Positions 27,187-36,771 of a DNA stretch of 38,343 nucleotides are shown one piece after another. Origin of the DNA: Microcystis novacekii Mn_MB_F_20050700_S1 (GTDB taxonomy: Bacteria; Cyanobacteriota; Cyanobacteriia; Cyanobacteriales; Microcystaceae). The first letter of the stretch is position 1. Every line of letters starts with the position of its first letter. The translations under genes and the position numbers were made by a program. The notes beneath the pieces are model-generated. The model made no database searches. It was not told where the DNA came from and saw only the letters and a program-made list of their open reading frames with translations. The stretch is taken from NCBI GenBank assembly GCA_007096045.1, contig SFAU01000027.1, positions 1 to 38,343 on the forward strand, written 5' to 3'.

Positions 27187-27576
27187 TCATTGTAGGTCTT
27201 TTTCCCTGCTTTTTAGTATCCAGCGCCAGAGGGGATGATGCGGCCCTTTGGCCCGAATTTTCTGCACCTGTTGCTCTAAGCGCAGTTTTTCTCTGGGGGA
27301 AAGTCCTAAAATAATATTGCGACTTTGCCAGACTAACACTGCTCCTGTAATGGCAACACAAAAGGCTAGACCGATAGAAGGCCAGTAATTGAAAGCTAAA
27401 GCGTATCTTAGGGCTGTCCAAGTAAAATACTGCCGCATTAAGGCTATATCATCCCATAAAACCGATAAACTAACCGAACCAATCCCTAACCAACAACCCA
27501 ACACGAATAACCAACGACCCCACACTGTCAGTCGATGTAATCTTTGGACTTGTTGCTGTAGTTCAGAATCGGCCAT
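27187..27576 (-). CDS. Conserved two-helix membrane protein
   Basis: 129 residues of unknown function. Two membrane helices are visible: one at ~22-42 (LFVLGCWLGIGSVSLSVLW) and one at ~67-84 (IGLAFCVAITGAVLVW). Between them is a short aromatic stretch (MRQYFTWTALRYALAFNYW). The C-terminus is basic and probably cytoplasmic (SPREKLRLEQQVQKIRAKG). The style is that of a conserved cyanobacterial membrane protein, but I cannot name the family. It lies 56 bp downstream of glyS on the same strand, across a short repeat of the AGTAATC/AGTAAAC type, and may share its transcript. Confidence 0.75.
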   Translation of the reverse strand: MADSELQQQVQRLHRLTVWGRWLFVLGCWLGIGSVSLSVLWDDIALMRQYFTWTALRYALAFNYWPSIGLAFCVAITGAVLVWQSRNIILGLSPREKLRLEQQVQKIRAKGPHHPLWRWILKSREKDLQ

Positions 27577-27632
27577 TTCAGTAATCAGTGAGCAGTAAAT
27601 AGTAATCAGTAAACAGTAACCTGATAACTGAA

Positions 27633-29765
27633 TTATCCCTTGACAATTGCCCCAAAATCTGCTAGAACTCGGGCGTGATTTCGCAGTAAACCCAAGAGAT
27701 TTAAACGATTGCGACGGACAGATTCTTTTTCTGCCATGACTAACACACTATTTTCGCCATCAAAAAAGTCAGCCACCACGGGAGAAATTGCCGTTAAAGC
27801 AGTGACGAGACGCTGATAATCTCTTTGCTCTCTTGCGCTGATAGTTTCGGGAATTAGGGCAATTAAAGCATCATAAAATGCTTGTTCCGAGGATTGTTCA
27901 AATAACTTCCTATCGATGATTCCCTTGGTTTCTAGGGTAGTTGTATCTAAATCTCCTTTTTGTGCTAAACGGGTCGAGCGATTGACGGTTTCATAGATGT
28001 TGGCTAACTGACCATCCTGACGAATTTGGCATAAAAAGCGGGCGCGTTCACGGGTGTCTAATAAATTTTCTAAAGCGCGAGACTTATACTCTGGATCGTT
28101 TTCCCCCAAAACTGCATTAACGAGATCATAATCTATCCTCAAATCATCAATTAAGAGAGTTTGCAGACGTTGTAAAAAGAAATCTTTAATCAGATTGACT
28201 GGGTTAGGTTTATCGGGATGACTGGTGACAAAATCCTTAGCTATTTGCTCAATTAATGCCAAAAGATTGAGATTAAAATTGGCTGACCAGATAATACTAA
28301 TTATTGCATTGGCAGCCCGACGGAGAGCGAAGGGATCTGAGGAACCAGTGGGTAGCATTCCCAGTCCAAAAATACCGACTAAAGTATCTAATCGATCGGC
28401 TATTCCCACCACTTGACCGGTGATTGTTTCCGGGAGTATATCCCCAGCATTGCGAGGTAGATAATGTTCAAAAATACCCCGGGCAACTATAGCCGATTCG
28501 CCACTAATTAAAGCATATTTTTCGGCCATTACTCCCTGTAATTCGGGAAATTCATAGACCATTTGGGTAACTAAATCCGCTTTACAAAGCATGGCAGTGG
28601 ACTCTATATCACTGCGACTTTGTTCATCGAGATTTAACTGTTCGACGATCATCTGGGCAATTTCCATAATCCGATCAACTTTATCGCGCATGGTTCCCAA
28701 TTCTTCTTGGAAAGTGACGGTTTCCAGTTGGGGAAGGAAACTATCTAAGGGTTCATCACAATCGGCAGTATAGAAAAATCTGGCATCAGCTAACCGTGCG
28801 CGGATAACCCTTTCATTTCCTGCGGAGATAATCTCAGATTTCTGGGGATCGCCATTGGAAATAGTGATAAAATAGGGGGACAAACCCTGGGGAGTTTTCA
28901 CTGGGAAATAACGCTGGTGTGTCACCATTACAGTAATAATTACTTCTGGGGGTAATTCCAGAAATTCATCGTCAAATTTGCCAACAATTGCCGTGGGATA
29001 TTCGACTAAGTTAGTCACTTCTGCTAATAAATCTGCGGGAATTTCTGCCACTCCCTCCAGTTTTTTGGCCAGGGTAGTAATCTGAGCGGTAATTATCTGT
29101 TGACGCGCTTGCGGATCCGCTTCCACAAAAATTGATCGCAAACTGGTTAAATATGCTTGGGGATGACTAATAGCTAAGGATTGCGGGTGTAGAATGCGAT
29201 GACCAAAAGTTAAGCGATCGCTGATTAAAGTAGTAGAGCCATTAATTAATTCTAGGGGCAAAACTTCCCCATCCACTAAAGTTAATAACCAACGAATTGG
29301 CCGGGGAAATCTTAAATCTCCATCTCCCCAACGCATAAAACGTCTTCCTTCCAAACGGGTAATCCATTGGGGAATTAATTCGGTTAAAATCTCCGCTGTT
29401 TGACGACCCGGAATCGTTTTTTCAATATAGACAAATTCTCCTTTGTCTGTGGCACGAATGGAGAAAGCAGCGGTGCTAACTCCCTGTTTTCGAGCAAAAC
29501 CCTCACCAGCGGGGGTAATTTGGCCATTTTTGTAGGCGGTACTAACTGGCGGTCCTTTTATCTCCTCGCTGCGAGCTTCTTGCTCCGTTGGCAATCCTGT
29601 GATTAACACGGCCAAACGGCGCGGAGTTCCGTAAACTTGAATAGCAGTCGCATCCAGAGATTCCGTCTCTAAACTCTTGCTAACTCTTTCCTGCAACTGT
29701 GCGATCGCGCTATCGACAAAATCTGCGGGTAGTTCTTCTGTACCGACTTCAAGTAAAAAATCCAT
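27633..29765 (-). CDS. glyS: Glycyl-tRNA synthetase beta subunit
   Basis: 710 residues, the typical size of the beta chain of the bacterial alpha2-beta2 enzyme. Recognisable stretches are [15 protein letters not shown] at the N-terminus, [37 protein letters not shown]-like ([17 protein letters not shown]) in the HD-like region, and [12 protein letters not shown]. The beta subunit provides tRNA recognition; the catalytic alpha subunit (glyQ) is not in the window, as usual for cyanobacteria with split genes. The ATG at 29765 (MDFLLEVG) is the clear start. Confidence 0.96.
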   Translation of the reverse strand: MDFLLEVGTEELPADFVDSAIAQLQERVSKSLETESLDATAIQVYGTPRRLAVLITGLPTEQEARSEEIKGPPVSTAYKNGQITPAGEGFARKQGVSTAAFSIRATDKGEFVYIEKTIPGRQTAEILTELIPQWITRLEGRRFMRWGDGDLRFPRPIRWLLTLVDGEVLPLELINGSTTLISDRLTFGHRILHPQSLAISHPQAYLTSLRSIFVEADPQARQQIITAQITTLAKKLEGVAEIPADLLAEVTNLVEYPTAIVGKFDDEFLELPPEVIITVMVTHQRYFPVKTPQGLSPYFITISNGDPQKSEIISAGNERVIRARLADARFFYTADCDEPLDSFLPQLETVTFQEELGTMRDKVDRIMEIAQMIVEQLNLDEQSRSDIESTAMLCKADLVTQMVYEFPELQGVMAEKYALISGESAIVARGIFEHYLPRNAGDILPETITGQVVGIADRLDTLVGIFGLGMLPTGSSDPFALRRAANAIISIIWSANFNLNLLALIEQIAKDFVTSHPDKPNPVNLIKDFFLQRLQTLLIDDLRIDYDLVNAVLGENDPEYKSRALENLLDTRERARFLCQIRQDGQLANIYETVNRSTRLAQKGDLDTTTLETKGIIDRKLFEQSSEQAFYDALIALIPETISAREQRDYQRLVTALTAISPVVADFFDGENSVLVMAEKESVRRNRLNLLGLLRNHARVLADFGAIVKG

Positions 29766-29897
29766 CTGATTGATTGGCCGTGTTTATGCTTCACCAATCA
29801 TCTAGGCTATCACAGAAGCCGTGTCCTTAGTTTTTGACTGGTGTTGTTCGACTTTTTGGGTTAGGGTGAAAGATGCAGCAAATTGGAATCAGCGACG

Positions 29898-30482
29898 ATG
29901 GGAAAGATTAATTTATTAGTCAGTGCCACTTCTGAGGATTGGATAGAACAGGCAATTAATAATTTAGGGATTATTCTGCTCGATCATTCCCATTGTGAGC
30001 GAAAAGCGGCAGGAGTGGCCTTAAATCTCATGTTTCGTTATCCTTCCTACGCTTCCCTCGTGCGGAAATTAACGGCGATCGCACAAGAGGAATTAGAACA
30101 TTTTGAACAGGTAAATCAATGGTTGGATAAATGGGGAATTCCCCTCGCTCCCTTGAATTCTCCCCCTTATGGTGCTAAATTAAAGGCGCAGATTCGTCAC
30201 CAAGAACCCGATCGCCTTTTGGATTCTCTGTTAATATCAGCTTTAATCGAGGCGCGTTCCCACGAAAGATTGGGTTTATTGGGAGAATATTGTCCCGATC
30301 CTCAATTAGCTCAATTTTATCGCGGTTTAATGGCTTCCGAAGCCCGTCATTATGGTATTTATTGGTTATTAGCCGGAGATTATTTTGAACGTACAGTGAT
30401 CGAGCAACGTTTAGCAACCCTAGCGGCGATCGAAAGTGAGATTTTAGCCAATCTGCACCCAGAACCTCGTATTCATAGTTGA
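29898..30482 (+). CDS. miaE: tRNA-(ms2io6A37) hydroxylase, MiaE-like
   Basis: 194 residues from ATG 29898 (MGKINLLVSATSEDW); a TTG at 29883 would add five. It is a ferritin-like four-helix protein with di-iron ligands visible as HCERKAAG, AQEELEHFEQV, EARSHERLG and SEARHYGIYW. MiaE hydroxylates the isopentenyl group of ms2i6A at position 37 of tRNAs reading UNN codons, using O2. The family is clear from the ligand set, but a close paralogue with another substrate is possible. The gene is monocistronic; a repeat-rich spacer of 354 bp follows. Confidence 0.85.
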   Translation: MGKINLLVSATSEDWIEQAINNLGIILLDHSHCERKAAGVALNLMFRYPSYASLVRKLTAIAQEELEHFEQVNQWLDKWGIPLAPLNSPPYGAKLKAQIRHQEPDRLLDSLLISALIEARSHERLGLLGEYCPDPQLAQFYRGLMASEARHYGIYWLLAGDYFERTVIEQRLATLAAIESEILANLHPEPRIHS

Positions 30483-30546
30483 TTGCACTAATAGAGACAA
30501 TGGCTGCAGCTCACATTTGCAGAAATACGGACAATTAGCAATTATC

Positions 30547-30629
30547 AGTGACTCTTAAATTACTACAAATATATCGGCAGCTGCCTGTAAGCATCCCACC
30601 GAAAAACTAAGGCGCTTGCGTCCCCAACG
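30547..30629 (-). repeat. Second copy of the dispersed repeat at 14.4 kb
   Basis: Reverse-strand copy of the repeat at 14414-14514; 25 bases at 30586-30610 are identical to it in reverse complement, and similarity extends across the ends (AGTGACTCTTAAATTAC, CCCCAACG). It contains a small palindrome (GGCAGCTGCC). It lies directly beside the 16-bp array. Confidence 0.85.
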
Positions 30630-30630
30630 G

Positions 30631-30751
30631 GTAGGGTTGATTCATGAATCAACCCTACCATGAATCAACCCTACCATGAATCAACCCTACCATGAATCAA
30701 CCCTACCATGAATCAACCCTACCATGAATCAACCCTACCATGAATCAACCA
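30631..30751 (-). repeat. 16-bp tandem array (ATGAATCAACCCTACC)
   Basis: One forward GTAGGGTTGATTC meets six full reverse units and a partial one with exact 16-bp spacing, starting at 30644. The head-to-head junction makes a 28-bp palindrome. It is the third locus of this family in the window. The spacer 30752-30836 shows nothing else. Confidence 0.92.
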
Positions 30752-30836
30752 ATTTTAGAAGATAGTTTCCCTTTAAAAATCCCAACTTAGTAGATTTACA
30801 AAAATGAGATGCACCCAGGGACAAACCCTATCTAAA

Positions 30837-32027
30837 TTACTCGTTCAACTCAATTTCTCTCTTAGAAAAGGGTAAATCTTGATTAATTGCCTCAATTTCT
30901 TCCAGTTCCATTTGATTAATTTCCTGGATATAATTGCGGAGAATTTGAGTCATTTTGCCATGATAGAAACGGTGTAAACTATGATTAGCAGTAGCGGGAA
31001 AACCCCGTCTTTTCTTGTGTTGTCCTCCCGCACCGGGGTCAAACATGGTAATATTTTGACTAATTGCCCAATCGATCGGTTGATAGTAACAAGCTTCAAA
31101 ATGTAAACAGTCGTACTCTTGAAAACTACCCCAGTAACGACCATAAAGATTAGTATCTTTGCGAATACAAAAAGATAAACCCACCGGTTTAGTATCCTTT
31201 TCATTCTGGTAGGCAGTAATCAAAACCACTCGCTGACGATAATTCGGATATAATTGTTCAAAAAATTTGTGGGTCAGATATTTACTTCCCCAGTAAAATT
31301 TATCACAGGTACTGCTATAAAACCGATAAATTAACGGGAACAAATGATGGGGAATTTCCTCGGCAGCCAGAGTTTTAATAATTAACCCCGCATTAGTCAC
31401 CGCTTTCCGTTCTCGTTTAATATTGCGGCGTTGATTAGCATTAAAAACCGTCAGATAATCTTCAAAACTTTGAAACCCTTTGTTATTCCAAATATAACTA
31501 TGGTGTAACCAGGGAGTAAAGCCAAAATTTTCCATTAAAATTCGCCATTGGGTATCCACAAAAAGAAAATGACAACCAGACAGATTATTTTGATCACAAA
31601 AATGATCAATTGCCGCTATCATTAAAGCAGTAATCTCCAGTTCATTTTCCCCCGGAGCAATTAAAAAACGATAACCTACCGCCGGAGTAAAAGGGGTCAT
31701 TCCTAACAGTTTCGGATAGTATCTAATCCCCAAACGATGGGAAAGATCTGCCCATTGGTGGTCAAAGACAAATTCACCGTAACTATGACTTTTAATATAC
31801 AAAGGAGCGGCGGCAATTAACTCAGCACCGCGCCAAACTGTTAGATGAGCAGGTTGCCACCCGGTGCGTCCCGTGGCACTGCCAGAAGTTTCGATATTAT
31901 GTAACCATTGCCACTCTAGAAAGGGAGTAGTTAGGGGTTGAGCGAGAGCATCCCATTTTTGTTGGGGAATCTCACTCATTTTATCAATCCAAGCGACAGA
32001 ATATTGAGGTTTAAGCTGTTCTACCAT
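30837..32027 (-). CDS. FemAB-like GNAT-fold acyltransferase (PF04339 type)
   Basis: 396 residues of the large FemAB_like family (formerly DUF482), two tandem GNAT-like domains. Typical elements: PFLEWQWLHNIETSGSA, FVFDHQWADLSHRLG, NANQRRNIKRERKAV, and DPGAGGQHKKRRGF near the C-terminus. The family is widespread in proteobacteria and cyanobacteria; some members are thought to transfer amino acids or acyl groups from tRNA or CoA, but no reaction is proven for this one. It is cytoplasmic, with no helix or signal. It lies 36 bp downstream of the RibD-C gene on the same strand, so they may form an operon. Confidence 0.85.
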   Translation of the reverse strand: MVEQLKPQYSVAWIDKMSEIPQQKWDALAQPLTTPFLEWQWLHNIETSGSATGRTGWQPAHLTVWRGAELIAAAPLYIKSHSYGEFVFDHQWADLSHRLGIRYYPKLLGMTPFTPAVGYRFLIAPGENELEITALMIAAIDHFCDQNNLSGCHFLFVDTQWRILMENFGFTPWLHHSYIWNNKGFQSFEDYLTVFNANQRRNIKRERKAVTNAGLIIKTLAAEEIPHHLFPLIYRFYSSTCDKFYWGSKYLTHKFFEQLYPNYRQRVVLITAYQNEKDTKPVGLSFCIRKDTNLYGRYWGSFQEYDCLHFEACYYQPIDWAISQNITMFDPGAGGQHKKRRGFPATANHSLHRFYHGKMTQILRNYIQEINQMELEEIEAINQDLPFSKREIELNE

Positions 32028-32063
32028 GGGACAAGATACGTCAACCTTTTTATTTAAGGTAAT

Positions 32064-32744
32064 CTAGTTTTGAGATTTGTGGGAATCTCGTTCAAGGGAA
32101 TAATGCAAGAAAATTTCTTCTTCCAGGGTTTCGACGCTCAAAAGTCGTAATTTTCTGGCAGAATCAGCCAGAAATCCGGTTCCTCCTAGGGGAGTTGCCG
32201 CTTTATTGCCTCCTAACAGCAACGGACAAATAGTTAGATAGATTTCATCGATTAAATCTTCAGCTAAAAGAGAGGCAATTAATTCACCTCCTCCCAGAAT
32301 TGCCAGCTTTTTGATACCTAAAAGGGTAAATTGACTAAAAATAGCCTTCCAATCACCGCAGACTAAGACAAGCTCAAATAAACCCCGATTTTCCCATGTT
32401 GCCACTTTTTCCGCTGCCGTGATTAACCAGCGTGGGAAAGGCTGCTGAAAAAATTTCATCCGGGGGTCAAGCTGGCCCGAATGAGAACAAACGATCTGAA
32501 TCGGCTGCGGAGATAATCCCCGTTGTTGACGGTATGCGAGAAAATCGCCATGACGAATAGGAAGACTGGTGTGATAAGCGCGCAGGGTGTTAGCACCGAA
32601 TAAGGTGGCATCCATGCGCGATAAATGTTGTTCTAGACGCATTTTATCGGTAGCAGAAGCAAATCTGGCCGCTGACTGGTAGGCGTCGGCAATTTTACCA
32701 TCGGCACTCATGGCTAAAATAACTGTGGTGTGAGGACGATTCAT
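32064..32744 (-). CDS. RibD C-terminal domain reductase
   Basis: 226 residues of the RibD_C/dihydrofolate-reductase-like fold. Features are VILAMSADGKIA at the N-terminus, the substrate loop with GANTLRAYHTSLP, and LAILGGGELIASLL for NADPH. Standalone members reduce the ribosylamino-pyrimidine intermediate of riboflavin synthesis, but the family also holds unrelated pterin or unknown reductases, so the substrate is not sure. The deaminase domain of RibD is absent, which fits a split riboflavin pathway. The start MNRPHTTVILAM is well supported; a divergent kinase gene begins 91 bp away. Confidence 0.85.
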   Translation of the reverse strand: MNRPHTTVILAMSADGKIADAYQSAARFASATDKMRLEQHLSRMDATLFGANTLRAYHTSLPIRHGDFLAYRQQRGLSPQPIQIVCSHSGQLDPRMKFFQQPFPRWLITAAEKVATWENRGLFELVLVCGDWKAIFSQFTLLGIKKLAILGGGELIASLLAEDLIDEIYLTICPLLLGGNKAATPLGGTGFLADSARKLRLLSVETLEEEIFLHYSLERDSHKSQN

Positions 32745-32835
32745 GGCAAATGATGAGGGATATCACCCAGTCCGATTGGTTAATAGGCTAGTATAGTCTA
32801 GTGTTTGATGGCAAGAATCAAACCAATTTCTGCCT

Positions 32836-34758
32836 ATGCCTATCGGTCAATCCTCCTTTCGTCGTATTCTGCTCTCTCGCTTACTTTTAGTCAGTGTACC
32901 TGTACTACTAATGGGAGTTTATGTCACCTATCGTAAGGCGCGATCGGCTTTTTTGGAAACGGCCCGTCAAAATCTCACCGAAAGTGCCATCAGAAAAGCA
33001 GACAATATTGAGCAATCAATTCAATTTTTGCAGGCTAATCTTATCACTGCGGGTGAAAGTCTGGTTTTAAAACAGGGAACCTTAGCCGAAAAAGAAGCTT
33101 TTTTACAACAATTCACAGAGCGGCTTCCTAATAAGATTAACTGTGTGGAATTAATTGATATTAAGACCAAGAAACCTTTATTAAATCGAGCCTGTGAACC
33201 AGAATTTGTCAAAGTTTTTCCTCTAGAAAGATGGAGAAAAAAAAATAGTTTTGCTGGTAATATCGAAAATATTTTAGTTAAAAGTTTACCCCGACAATTT
33301 TTAACCAAATCTCCCAATAATAATCGTCAATTAGAATTAGTTTTTGCCGTTCCCATCTACGATAATCAAGGACAATTACAATCTAGTCTGATTCTGCAAG
33401 CTTCTCTACTTTACGGTGAGAAGGTTTTACCCGGTTCTTTGTCAGGTTATCCCGTGGTTATTTCTGAAAATGGCATTATTCTCGCTCATCCCTATTTTGA
33501 TCGCATTGGTAGCCATATCAGTCAAGAAGCTGATGCTGAACGCTTAAATAGTATTATCAATAATGCTATCCGGGGAAAACAAAATTTCTTGCATTTATTT
33601 TCTTTCGAGAAAGATGGCAAAGAATTAGTCGCCGGTTATAGTTCCCTCCCCAGTCCAGTTACGGGAGAATCATCTCAACAATGGGTAGTTTTAGCCATTA
33701 GTCCCCTCTCTCAATCTCTCGCTCCTCTACAACAAATTTGGGAGGCAATTTTTTATCTGATTTCTGGTTTATTATTAGCTTATTTATTAGCTATTATACT
33801 GATCACCAGGGATTTAGCCATACCTTTAGAAAAACTGCGAGATTATGCCTTAAATATTCAAAAAATTCCTTCGCAAAAGATTATACCACAAAACTTTAAT
33901 ATTCGAGAAATTAATCAGTTAGCCTCGGCCCTAGAGGAAATGCTCGAACGTTTACGTCTTTGGGGAGAGGAAATAGTTAAAAGTCGGCAAGAAGCGGAAA
34001 ATGCTAATCAATTAAAAAACCAATTTTTGGCGAATACTTCCCACGAATTACGCACCCCTCTCAATGGTATTATTGGCTCAATTCGTTGCGTTATGGATGG
34101 ATTTTGTAATAGTGAGGAGGAGGAAAAAGAATATCTGCAACAAGCGGATAATGCAGCCGTACATCTTTTGGAAATTATTGATGATATTCTCAGTATTGCT
34201 AAAATAGAAGCAGGCAAACTTTCCGTTCATCCTCAACCAGTATATTTACATCAAATTATCAATGAAGTTATTAATTTACAAACAGCATCCCTGCAACGTA
34301 AGTGCTTAAAATTAAATTTACTTTTCTGTCCAGAAAATCCCCTAGTCTATGTTGATACCACTAAATTAAAACAGGTAATTTTGAATGTTATTTCTAACTC
34401 AATTAAATTTACTGAGACGGGAACTATTTCTCTGATCACTCACTTAGAACATCCACAGGCTATTATTACTATAATCGATACAGGAATCGGTATAGACCCC
34501 CAGCAACAATCAAAATTATTCCGTCCTTTTGTGATGATTGATGGTTCCACAACTAGAAAATTTAGCGGGACGGGTTTGGGATTAGCTATTTCTAAGAATT
34601 TGATGAAAATGATGCAGGGAGATATTACTATCTCTAGTCAAGGTCAAGGTTTAGGAACAACTGTGGAAATTATTCTTCCTCTAGTTGGGGAAAAAAAGCT
34701 TGATTTTAACCCAGAGGAAAACTTATCTTTGCTGATTCTTCCCTCTGTTAAAAGCTAA
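32836..34758 (+). CDS. Membrane sensor histidine kinase (orphan)
   Basis: 640 residues. TM1 lies at ~11-28 (LLSRLLLVSVPVLLMGVY) and TM2 at ~300-325 (FYLISGLLLAYLLAIILI), with a ~270-residue periplasmic dCache-type sensor between them. A HAMP linker follows (TRDLAIPLEKLRDYAL), then HisKA with H403 in NTSHELRTPLNGI, and HATPase with NVISNSIKFT, DTGIGID and GTGLGLAISKNL. No receiver domain is fused and no response regulator is adjacent, so the partner is elsewhere. The ligand is unknown. The gene is on its own, with the RibD-C gene divergent from it. Confidence 0.9.
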   Translation: MPIGQSSFRRILLSRLLLVSVPVLLMGVYVTYRKARSAFLETARQNLTESAIRKADNIEQSIQFLQANLITAGESLVLKQGTLAEKEAFLQQFTERLPNKINCVELIDIKTKKPLLNRACEPEFVKVFPLERWRKKNSFAGNIENILVKSLPRQFLTKSPNNNRQLELVFAVPIYDNQGQLQSSLILQASLLYGEKVLPGSLSGYPVVISENGIILAHPYFDRIGSHISQEADAERLNSIINNAIRGKQNFLHLFSFEKDGKELVAGYSSLPSPVTGESSQQWVVLAISPLSQSLAPLQQIWEAIFYLISGLLLAYLLAIILITRDLAIPLEKLRDYALNIQKIPSQKIIPQNFNIREINQLASALEEMLERLRLWGEEIVKSRQEAENANQLKNQFLANTSHELRTPLNGIIGSIRCVMDGFCNSEEEEKEYLQQADNAAVHLLEIIDDILSIAKIEAGKLSVHPQPVYLHQIINEVINLQTASLQRKCLKLNLLFCPENPLVYVDTTKLKQVILNVISNSIKFTETGTISLITHLEHPQAIITIIDTGIGIDPQQQSKLFRPFVMIDGSTTRKFSGTGLGLAISKNLMKMMQGDITISSQGQGLGTTVEIILPLVGEKKLDFNPEENLSLLILPSVKS

Positions 34759-34798
34759 AATATCTCTTTTAAGCACTGTAATTTCTGGGTAATTTAGT

Positions 34799-35653
34799 TT
34801 ATAATTCCTCTAAACTTTCTACAGGTAAATTAACCACCTGATAAGCACCAAAAACCTCGATCGCATCGGTATAATTTGTTAATTCTTCTAAAGTTTCTGC
34901 GATTAAATGCTGTTGATCCAGATTAATCTCTAGATCGATAAAAAATATGTATTCCCCTAAAGATCGTTTAGTTGGTCGCGATTCGATCCGAGATAAATTA
35001 AGCTGACGTTTGGCAAAAACTTCTAAGGGTTTGACTAAAGCACCAGGTTGATCTAAAACCCGAAAAGCGAGGGACATTCGCTCCCCTTGGCGATGGGAAG
35101 TTAAAGCCATTACCCAAAAACGGGTACAATTATCGGGATAATCATTAATTGGTTGTATTAATATTGGTACATTATACATTTTTGCCGCCCGGGGGGAAGC
35201 AATAGCGGCCGAATTAGTCTCTCGATCGAGAATTTGAATCGCTTCTGTGGTAGAATTAGTGGGAATAATCGGCACAGTAGGTAAATTATTTTCTAGCCAT
35301 TTTTGACATTGAGCTAAAGCTTGGGGATGGGAATAAACGGTTTTAATTTCTGTTAGCGATTGTCGAGGAGATAGAAGTGCATGGGAAATCGGTAAAACTA
35401 ATTCTTGTTGAATCTGTAACCCAGGTAATTGCCATAAAGCATCAAGAGTCATTACCACACTTCCTTCGGTGGAATTTTCCACTGGGACTACTGCTAAATC
35501 GGCCTGATTTTGGACAACCGATCGCAGGGCTAGGGCAATGCTAGGATAGGGTATTAATTGATGAGGCTGGGGTGATAAACTGTTAGCATAGGCTAAAGCG
35601 GCTGTTTCTGAATAGGTTCCCACTGGCCCCAGATAAGCGATCTTTACAGTCAT
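34799..35653 (-). CDS. pheA: Prephenate dehydratase
   Basis: 284 residues from ATG 35653 (MTVKIAYLGPVGTYSE); a TTG at 35674 in frame is less likely. The catalytic domain (first ~180 residues) has GPVGTYSETAA, VVPVENSTEGSV and the Thr-Arg-Phe motif in NCTRFWVMAL. The ACT domain after it shows DQPGALVKPLEVF and IESRPTKRSLGEY, which bind phenylalanine for feedback inhibition. It converts prephenate to phenylpyruvate in phenylalanine synthesis and has no chorismate mutase domain, as in other cyanobacteria. Confidence 0.95.
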   Translation of the reverse strand: MTVKIAYLGPVGTYSETAALAYANSLSPQPHQLIPYPSIALALRSVVQNQADLAVVPVENSTEGSVVMTLDALWQLPGLQIQQELVLPISHALLSPRQSLTEIKTVYSHPQALAQCQKWLENNLPTVPIIPTNSTTEAIQILDRETNSAAIASPRAAKMYNVPILIQPINDYPDNCTRFWVMALTSHRQGERMSLAFRVLDQPGALVKPLEVFAKRQLNLSRIESRPTKRSLGEYIFFIDLEINLDQQHLIAETLEELTNYTDAIEVFGAYQVVNLPVESLEEL

Positions 35654-35804
35654 TGAATTTATCCCCGCAAGCAATTTTTTCTAGCTATTATTTGTCTATT
35701 AACATCCCTGTTTAATTGTATCTCAATTCTGGCAATGTTAAGTAGTCGGACAAAATCGATTTCTTACAGCGTTTCTTATGAAGATGAAGTGTAACCTGCA
35801 TTTG

Positions 35805-36255
35805 CTAAGGTCGTTGGCCCCAATTACCCCCCTGTTCAGTTTTATCAATAGCGGGAAAATGACAAAGACATTCAGCCACAGTTTTCAGTTGATAATTGGG
35901 TAAAGGAGCAATATAGTAGGGAACCTTTTTAGCTAACTCTAGGGTACAGGTAATTTTTTTAACTTGGCTTTTACCGCCCAAAAATTTACAATCATAACTA
36001 GCATTGTGAAAAACCTTTTCTATCCGGTCAACCAACATGATTTTAGTGATAAAATAGTCAGTAAGATCTGGTCGAACGAGAACATCCAAAATTGTCACCC
36101 GTTAAGTCCGTGGAATCAGCCAGAATTTAAATCAGAGACAAACGGGGAGTCTGGCTATCGTAATCGGCTACTTCCGTATCTAACCAAAGAATGGGAAAAT
36201 AACAAAAGTGATCGATCGCATTTCTAATAGCGTCGGATTCCGTTAAATAAGGCAT
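35805..36255 (-). pseudogene. Decayed 3'-5' exonuclease (RNase D-like) gene
   Basis: The original start is probably the ATG at 36255 (MPYLTESDAIRNAIDHF; then LWLDTEVADY with the first catalytic D/E pair). A TAA at 36127-36129 interrupts it where CAA (Gln) would be expected after RLSLI. The protein then resumes in another frame from about 36098 (ILDVLVRPDLTDYF, VFHNASYDCKFLGG with the second Asp motif) and stops after EQGGNWGQRP, well before the third exonuclease motif. One nonsense codon, one frameshift and a lost 3' end make it a pseudogene. The 97-residue open part alone could not be an active nuclease. Confidence 0.8.
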
Positions 36256-36273
36256 GGTTGCAGAGGCTGAAAA

Positions 36274-36762
36274 ATGTATCAAAAAATCTTGATAGCAATA
36301 GATTTGTCCGAGATGGGGGATAGTGTTTTTAAGGAGGCTGTATCCTTAGCCAGTAAGTACGAAGCTAACCTGCTACTACTGCACGTCCTTTCCCCTGAAG
36401 AAGATTATAGCCCTTTACCGATTCCACCCAATTTAGCCGATATTTACCCCGCCCAGGGCAATGATCTCACTCTCGATTTTTGGCGGCAACAATGGGAAGA
36501 ATTTGAGCAGAAAGGGGTGGCAATGTTGCAAAAAAGAGCTAATCAGGCGGGAGAAATGGGTGTAAAGGGAGAATACCGGCAAATTTACGGTCATGCCGCC
36601 AAAACTATCTGTAAAGTGGCGCGAGAGGAAAATGTTGATTTAATTGTTATCGGCCGGCGTGGGCGATCGGGTCTAGGAGAGTTATTCTTAGGTAGTGTGA
36701 GTAATTATGTTCTCCATCATGCCCCCTGTTCTGTGTTAATTGTTCAACATCATCAGGACTAA
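36274..36762 (+). CDS. Universal stress protein (UspA family)
   Basis: 162 residues. The N-terminus KILIAIDLSEMGDSVFKEA is the family signature, and the C-terminal ATP-binding motif G-2x-G-9x-G-S/T is visible in GRRGRSGLGELFLGSVSNYV. It is therefore the ATP-binding subtype. The role is general stress survival; the specific partner is unknown. It starts only 18 bp from the ATG of the divergent exonuclease pseudogene, so its promoter region lies within that dead gene. That may explain why part of it survives. Confidence 0.92.
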   Translation: MYQKILIAIDLSEMGDSVFKEAVSLASKYEANLLLLHVLSPEEDYSPLPIPPNLADIYPAQGNDLTLDFWRQQWEEFEQKGVAMLQKRANQAGEMGVKGEYRQIYGHAAKTICKVAREENVDLIVIGRRGRSGLGELFLGSVSNYVLHHAPCSVLIVQHHQD

Positions 36763-36771
36763 AAATTCCTG

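Noticed and set aside
26658-27314. Long frame (218 codons) antisense to chlI
   Set aside because: It is the shadow of a strongly conserved gene on the other strand and its product shows no recognisable domain.
30631-30751. CRISPR array
   Set aside because: Units are 16 bp, contiguous and without unique spacers, so this is a tandem repeat and not CRISPR.
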